Part shown: positions 5,043-6,169 of the stretch, in pieces
How the letters are laid out: every line of letters begins with the position of its first letter
Position numbering within the stretch: the stretch's first letter is position 1
DNA from: Solirubrobacteraceae bacterium
GTDB taxonomy: Bacteria; Actinomycetota; Thermoleophilia; Solirubrobacterales; Solirubrobacteraceae
Length of the DNA stretch: 6,169 nt
NCBI GenBank assembly: GCA_024710825.1
Contig: JANJUA010000380.1
Span: 1-6,169 of the forward strand
Direction: 5' to 3'
Notes under the pieces: model-generated
What the model was told of the DNA's origin: nothing
What the model saw: the letters and a program-made list of their open reading frames with translations, nothing else
Databases searched by the model: none
Program-made: the position numbers and the translations under genes

Positions 5043-5825
5043 TTACCTGCCCTGCCAGCGGGCCGGGCGCTTCTCCGCGAACGCGCGGACGCCCTCCTTG
5101 AGGTCCTCGGAGGCGAAGCAGGCCCGGCGCAGCGCGACCAGCTCGCGCTCGACGTCGGGATCGAGCTGGGCGGATGCGCGCAGGAGCTCGCGCAGGGCCC
5201 GCTTGTTGCCGGCGATCGCCAGCGGCGCGTTGGAGGCCAGCTCCTCGGCGAGCTCCAGCGAGGCGTCCTCGAGCTCCGACTCGGCCACGACCCGGTTGAC
5301 GAGCCCCCACTGCAGCGCCGTGCGCGCGTCGACGTTGCGCCCGAGGAGGAACAGCTCCCGCGTGCGCGGCTCGCCGAGCGCGTCGAGGAAGCGCCGCAGG
5401 CCGGTGTGGGAGTAGACGAGCCCGAGCCGCGCCGGCGGCATCCCCACCACGATCCCGTCGTGCGCCACCCGCATGTCGCACGCGAGAGCGAGCTCCAGCC
5501 CGCCGCCGATCGCCGGGCCGGTGAGCGCCGCGACCGTCGCGTAGGGGTATTCCTCGAGCGCCAGGAGCGCCGCCGTGTAGGGATGGGCGACGAGCTTCTC
5601 GGCCTCGTCGGCGAACACGTCCTCGGGAATGTCGCCGATGTCGTAGCCGGAGGAGAACATGCCGCGCCGGCCGGTGAGCACGACGCACGGCGCGTCGAGC
5701 GAGCGCAGCAGCTCCGTGAGCCGGTCGAGGATCGCGTGGTCCAGCGCGTTGCGCTTGTCCGGGTTGGAGATGCTGAGGCGGACGACCCCTTCGGAGGGCT
5801 CGTCGACGAGGACCTCGCCGGCCAT
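5043..5825 (-). CDS. Crotonase-superfamily enzyme, methylmalonyl-CoA decarboxylase (ScpB)-like
   Basis: A 260-residue enoyl-CoA hydratase/isomerase-fold protein acting on an acyl-CoA. It shows NPDKRNALD (21-29), FSSGYDI (57-63), the oxyanion-hole and helix segment GPAIGGGLELALACD (103-117) with G108, and MPPARLGLVY (129-138). The C-terminal part has SELEDASLELAEELASNAPL and SEDLKEGVRAFAEKR. Glu111 matches the first catalytic glutamate of crotonase (Glu144 in the rat enzyme), but the second (Glu164) is replaced by Pro131, so simple enoyl-CoA hydration is unlikely. From memory, E. coli methylmalonyl-CoA decarboxylase (ScpB/YgfG) has the same P-A-x-L-G-x-x-Y pattern, with its active-site tyrosine at the place of Tyr138. 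Its C-terminal third also reads alike. Its His in SAGHDI is Tyr61 here. Decarboxylase-like activity on a carboxylated acyl-CoA is a reasonable inference. The gene starts 8 bases after the biotin-carrier gene ends, so they are likely cotranscribed. Confidence 0.85.
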   Translation of the reverse strand: MAGEVLVDEPSEGVVRLSISNPDKRNALDHAILDRLTELLRSLDAPCVVLTGRRGMFSSGYDIGDIPEDVFADEAEKLVAHPYTAALLALEEYPYATVAALTGPAIGGGLELALACDMRVAHDGIVVGMPPARLGLVYSHTGLRRFLDALGEPRTRELFLLGRNVDARTALQWGLVNRVVAESELEDASLELAEELASNAPLAIAGNKRALRELLRASAQLDPDVERELVALRRACFASEDLKEGVRAFAEKRPARWQGR

Positions 5826-5833
5826 GGGAACCG

Positions 5834-6046
5834 CTACTCGAGGACGACGAGCACGTCGCCCTCGCTCACCGCCTGCCCCTCGGCGCAGCGGATCTCCTTC
5901 ACCGTGCCGTCCTCCTCGGCCTCGACCGGCATCTCCATCTTCATCGACTCGAGGATCACGACCGTGTCTCCCTCGGCGATCTCGTCACCTACTGCACACT
6001 CGATCTTCCAGACCGTTCCGGTGATGTGCGCTTCGACGTCAGGCAA
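5834..6046 (-). CDS. Biotin carboxyl carrier-type protein (small biotin/lipoyl attachment domain)
   Basis: A 70-residue stand-alone biotinyl domain. Lys36 in ESMKMEMP (33-40) is the expected biotinylation site; the MKM form indicates biotin rather than lipoate. Such carriers shuttle CO2 between biotin carboxylase and carboxyltransferase subunits of acyl-CoA carboxylases, or act in related biotin enzymes. The two halves of the fold are visible as an internal repeat (residues 10-33 and 47-70: G-T-V-x-x-I-x-C-A-x-G...E-G-D...V-x-L-E). Start chosen: TTG at 6046-6044, because AGGAG lies 8 bases upstream and the resulting length fits small actinobacterial carriers of about 70 residues. An in-frame ATG at 6097-6095 would add a 17-residue Pro/Gly-rich leader and overlap the start codon of the divergent gene; it has no good ribosome site. 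It is the first gene of the cluster with the crotonase and bioF. Confidence 0.9.
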   Translation of the reverse strand: MPDVEAHITGTVWKIECAVGDEIAEGDTVVILESMKMEMPVEAEEDGTVKEIRCAEGQAVSEGDVLVVLE

Positions 6047-6054
6047 GGTCTTCG

Positions 6055-6059
6055 CTCCT
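6055..6059 (-). promoter_or_regulatory. Ribosome binding site supporting the TTG start of the biotin carrier gene
   Basis: AGGAG on the minus strand ends 8 bases before TTG (6046-6044), standard spacing. It is the main reason to prefer the rare TTG start over the upstream ATG. Confidence 0.65.
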
Positions 6060-6080
6060 GATCCGGGTTGCGGGGCTGGC

Positions 6081-6086
6081 ACGATA
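6081..6086 (-). promoter_or_regulatory. Candidate -10 element for the biotin carrier/crotonase/bioF cluster
   Basis: TATCGT on the minus strand fits the actinobacterial -10 form TANNNT. It would start transcription about 28 bases before the TTG, leaving room for the AGGAG ribosome site. The -35 region (about 6104-6110) resembles TTGACA poorly. The same hexamer precedes the Nudix gene at 1978-1973. Evidence is weak because the motif is loose. Confidence 0.3.
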
Positions 6087-6095
6087 ACCGCCGAC

Positions 6096-6169
6096 ATGGA
6101 TCCGCGACCACCCGTCATCCTCATCGCCGCCCGCAACGAGGCGTCGCGTCTGCCGGCCACGCTCGCCGC
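6096..6169 (+). CDS. Glycosyltransferase family 2-like protein, N-terminal fragment
   Basis: Only the first 24 complete codons are present before the window ends. They read a short polar start followed by VILIAARNEASRLPATLA, the first beta strand and N-E-A motif with which many family 2 (GT-A fold) glycosyltransferases begin; in that family this stretch binds the sugar nucleotide. The ATG at 6096 has no clear Shine-Dalgarno, and GATAAC (6083-6088) about 7 bases upstream could make it a leaderless message. The gene diverges from the biotin carrier gene across 49 bp. Substrate and pathway cannot be judged from so short a piece, and another nucleotide-sugar-binding family is possible. Confidence 0.6.
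   Translation, partial: MDPRPPVILIAARNEASRLPATLA

Noticed and set aside
4975..5688. The bioF frame is open upstream through much of the crotonase gene.
   Set aside because: The extension is Arg/Ala-rich and antisense-type in look; the overlapping crotonase frame has clear family motifs, and bioF has a strong ribosome site at 4982-4989.
6047..6160. A longer biotin carrier starting at ATG 6160 or ATG 6097.
   Set aside because: The extra residues overlap the divergent glycosyltransferase-like start, have no good ribosome site, and exceed the usual length of such carriers; TTG at 6046 has AGGAG at ideal spacing.

Overview
The window is about 6.2 kb of very GC-rich DNA (roughly 70% or more by eye) with genes packed tightly on both strands. 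The codons end in G or C almost throughout. An ECF sigma factor with a zinc-finger tail, a 7-TM 'fused spermidine synthase' and a tiny stand-alone biotinyl carrier together suggest an actinomycete, possibly of the Thermoleophilia/Solirubrobacterales type. That placement is an inference from protein flavour, not a sequence match.

Layout, left to right. (1) Positions 1-837, minus: an ECF-type sigma factor that runs off the left edge. Its C-terminus carries an anti-sigma-like zinc motif and then a Gly/Ala-rich stretch. A possible ECF-type promoter lies just upstream, suggesting autoregulation. (2) 978-1361, plus: a small universal-stress-protein-like gene, convergent with (3) a Nudix hydrolase at 1366-1962, minus. 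(4) Divergent from the Nudix gene by only 27 bp are a rubredoxin (1990-2172, plus) and a 7-TM protein with a spermidine-synthase-like methyltransferase-fold domain (2206-3726, plus), probably one transcript. (5) Convergent with these is a three-gene minus-strand cluster, transcribed from right to left: a 70-residue biotin carboxyl carrier-type protein with a TTG start (5834-6046), a crotonase-superfamily enzyme resembling methylmalonyl-CoA decarboxylase (5043-5825), and 8-amino-7-oxononanoate synthase BioF (3733-4974). (6) At the right edge, the first 24 codons of a plus-strand glycosyltransferase-2-like gene (6096 onward) diverge from the carrier gene.

The most coherent group is the biotin cluster. 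BioF starts the biotin ring pathway, the carrier is a biotin-accepting protein, and the crotonase probably acts on an acyl-CoA, perhaps a carboxylated one. The unusual points are the self-contained sigma/zinc-finger fusion, the altered active site of the crotonase, the polyamine-synthase fold lacking polyamine-site residues, and a 9-bp tandem duplication that creates the bioF stop codon. No tRNA, rRNA, CRISPR array, insertion sequence or phage gene was seen, and no gap between genes exceeds 141 bp. Nothing here amounts to a clearly new multi-gene system; the sigma-factor fusion and the carrier/crotonase pair are the best leads.
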